From Rebecca billardiae RCC1528 (taxonomy: Eukaryota > Haptophyta): 64,000 bases of DNA. Numbering within the stretch: position 1 is the stretch's first letter; every line of letters begins with the position of its first letter. The DNA lies in contig OZ251249.1 in assembly GCA_965240325.2 (NCBI GenBank), positions 930,001 through 994,000 of the forward strand. Reading direction: 5' to 3'. Made by a program: the position numbers and the translations under genes. Of this stretch, positions 63,025 through 64,000 are shown piece after piece. The notes beneath the pieces are model-generated. The model saw only the letters and a program-made list of their open reading frames with translations, was not told the DNA's origin and did no database searches.

Positions 63025-64000
63025 ATGCCCACGGCCGCGCCGCACGACGACGCGCCGGCGGGCGCGCTGCTCGAGCTGCCGCCCGAGCTACTCGAGCGCG
63101 TACTCGCGCGGCTGCCCGCGCCGGCCGACCTCGCCGCCGCCGCCGCCGCCGCGCGCGCGCTGCGCGCGACGGCGGAGCGCGCGCTGCGCGAGCGCGCGCG
63201 CGCGCGCGGCCACGCGGCCGCGCTGCCGGCCGCGCTGCCCGCCGACGTGCGCACGTGGGCGGAGGAGCTGATCGTGCGCGAGCGCGTCCTCGCCCTCGCC
63301 CGCGCGCACGCCACCCCCGCCGCCGCCGGCGGCGTGAGCGGCGCTCCCGCGTTCAGCGCGCCGGCGGGCGCAGACGGCGCCGTGCGCACGTGCGGCGAGG
63401 GGCGCGCGGCGCGCGTGCTCGCCGCGGCGGAGGCGGCGGCGGAGGCGGCAGCGGTGGCACGGGCGGTGCCCGGCGTCGGGCATCGGCTGGCGGTGCTGCC
63501 GATCGCGCCGTCCGACGCGCCGCCGCCGCGGCCGGGCGCCGCGCCCGGCCGCGGCGTGCGCGTGCGCGCGCTCGCGGCCGGCTGGGCGCACCTGCTCGCG
63601 CTGAGCGAGGGCGGCGCCGTGTACGGCTGCGGCGGGAACTCGCACGGGCAGCTGGGGCTGGGCGACCGCGAGGCGCGCGCGCACGCGCTCGCGCGCGTGC
63701 GCGGCGCGCTGGCCGCCGAGCTCGTCGTCGGCATCGCCGCGGGCGGCCGGCACAGCGCCGCGGTGGGCGCAGGCGGGTGCGCGTACAGCTGGGGCGACAA
63801 CGGCTTTGGGCAGCTCGGCCACGGCGACACGGAGGAGCGGTGCGCGCCGGCGCGCATCGCCGCGCTGCACGGCGTGGCGCGCGTGGGCGGCGCGTGCGCG
63901 GGGGCCGCGCACACGCTGTTCGTGTGCGCGCGCGGCGCCGTGCTCTCGTGCGGCTGCGGCTGGGACGGGCGGCTCGGCCACGGCGACGAGCAGGAGCAGC
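63025..64000 (+). CDS. F-box plus RCC1-repeat protein, second copy, 3' end beyond the window
   Basis: Frame from the ATG at 63025 stays open to the window end (325 codons). F-box-like LLELPPELLERVLARLPAPA lies near residue 15. Then the conserved inter-domain segment seen in the 39339 gene (ALRERARARGHAAALPAALP, matching ALRERSRARGHHAALPSTLP). Blades: VYGCGGNSHGQLGLGDRE, AYSWGDNGFGQLGHGDTEER, LSCGCGWDGRLGHGDEQEQ. Domain order, spacing and the GDTEER and GDEQEQ loops match the gene at 39339, so the two are paralogues. It differs by lacking the first gene's long basic N-terminus and by an Ala-rich insert before blade 1. SCF adaptor function is inferred. Confidence 0.9.
   Translation, partial: MPTAAPHDDAPAGALLELPPELLERVLARLPAPADLAAAAAAARALRATAERALRERARARGHAAALPAALPADVRTWAEELIVRERVLALARAHATPAAAGGVSGAPAFSAPAGADGAVRTCGEGRAARVLAAAEAAAEAAAVARAVPGVGHRLAVLPIAPSDAPPPRPGAAPGRGVRVRALAAGWAHLLALSEGGAVYGCGGNSHGQLGLGDREARAHALARVRGALAAELVVGIAAGGRHSAAVGAGGCAYSWGDNGFGQLGHGDTEERCAPARIAALHGVARVGGACAGAAHTLFVCARGAVLSCGCGWDGRLGHGDEQEQ

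Overview
The window is nuclear DNA from a very GC-rich eukaryote, most likely a unicellular alga with a secondary plastid. Genes are interrupted by short (about 110-420 base) introns, mostly GTGCG...GCGCAG. One intron has a GC-AG border. Several proteins carry a signal peptide plus transit-like leader (an ABC1-type kinase with an ...ARG-FHAPR... junction, a one-helix light-harvesting-like protein, an SRP54 M-domain protein). A haptophyte, perhaps of the pavlovophyte type, is my best guess, but sequence alone cannot settle it. The composition keeps stop codons rare on every frame, so most long open frames here are not genes. I chose frames by family motifs and by splice phases that close exactly.

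Layout. 1-8.8 kb: three minus-strand genes (WD40-like protein, partial; a signal-peptide, single-pass membrane protein with a C2-like tail; a type II membrane protein with two glycosyltransferase-like halves). 8.8-13.2 kb: gene-poor, with a 715-base terminal-inverted-repeat transposon. 13.2-26.8 kb: PP2C phosphatase, one-helix LHC-like protein, a DUF501 protein, a large unidentified 8-exon gene, a TMEM97/sigma-2-receptor homologue, a truncated methyltransferase relic and an intact FkbM-type methyltransferase. 26.9-46.4 kb: a mobile-element-rich stretch. It holds three TA-flanked elements of about 1.9-2.0 kb with GGTGGG(T/C)CC termini, a 2.1 kb near-palindrome of hairpin units, and the second copy of the 0.7 kb transposon. 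Inside it sits a normal gene island (small membrane protein, nitroreductase-like protein, ABC1 kinase, F-box/RCC1 protein), flanked by two copies of one element in opposite orientation. 46.4-64 kb: a membrane-anchored WbuC-like cupin, an 8-exon HELLS/DDM1-type SNF2 helicase, a plastid SRP54 M-domain-only protein, a 9-exon golgin with two GRIP domains, and the start of a second F-box/RCC1 gene.

How the genes fit together. There is no operon logic. Themes are plastid function (one-helix protein, ABC1 kinase, SRP54 M-domain protein), Golgi and membrane biology (golgin, glycosyltransferase-like protein, FkbM methyltransferase, TMEM97) and signalling or chromatin (PP2C, SNF2 helicase, F-box/RCC1). 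Four gene pairs are divergent with short shared upstream regions. The most unusual items are the double-GRIP golgin, the SRP54 M domain without an NG GTPase, and the nested palindrome at 43.5-45.6 kb.
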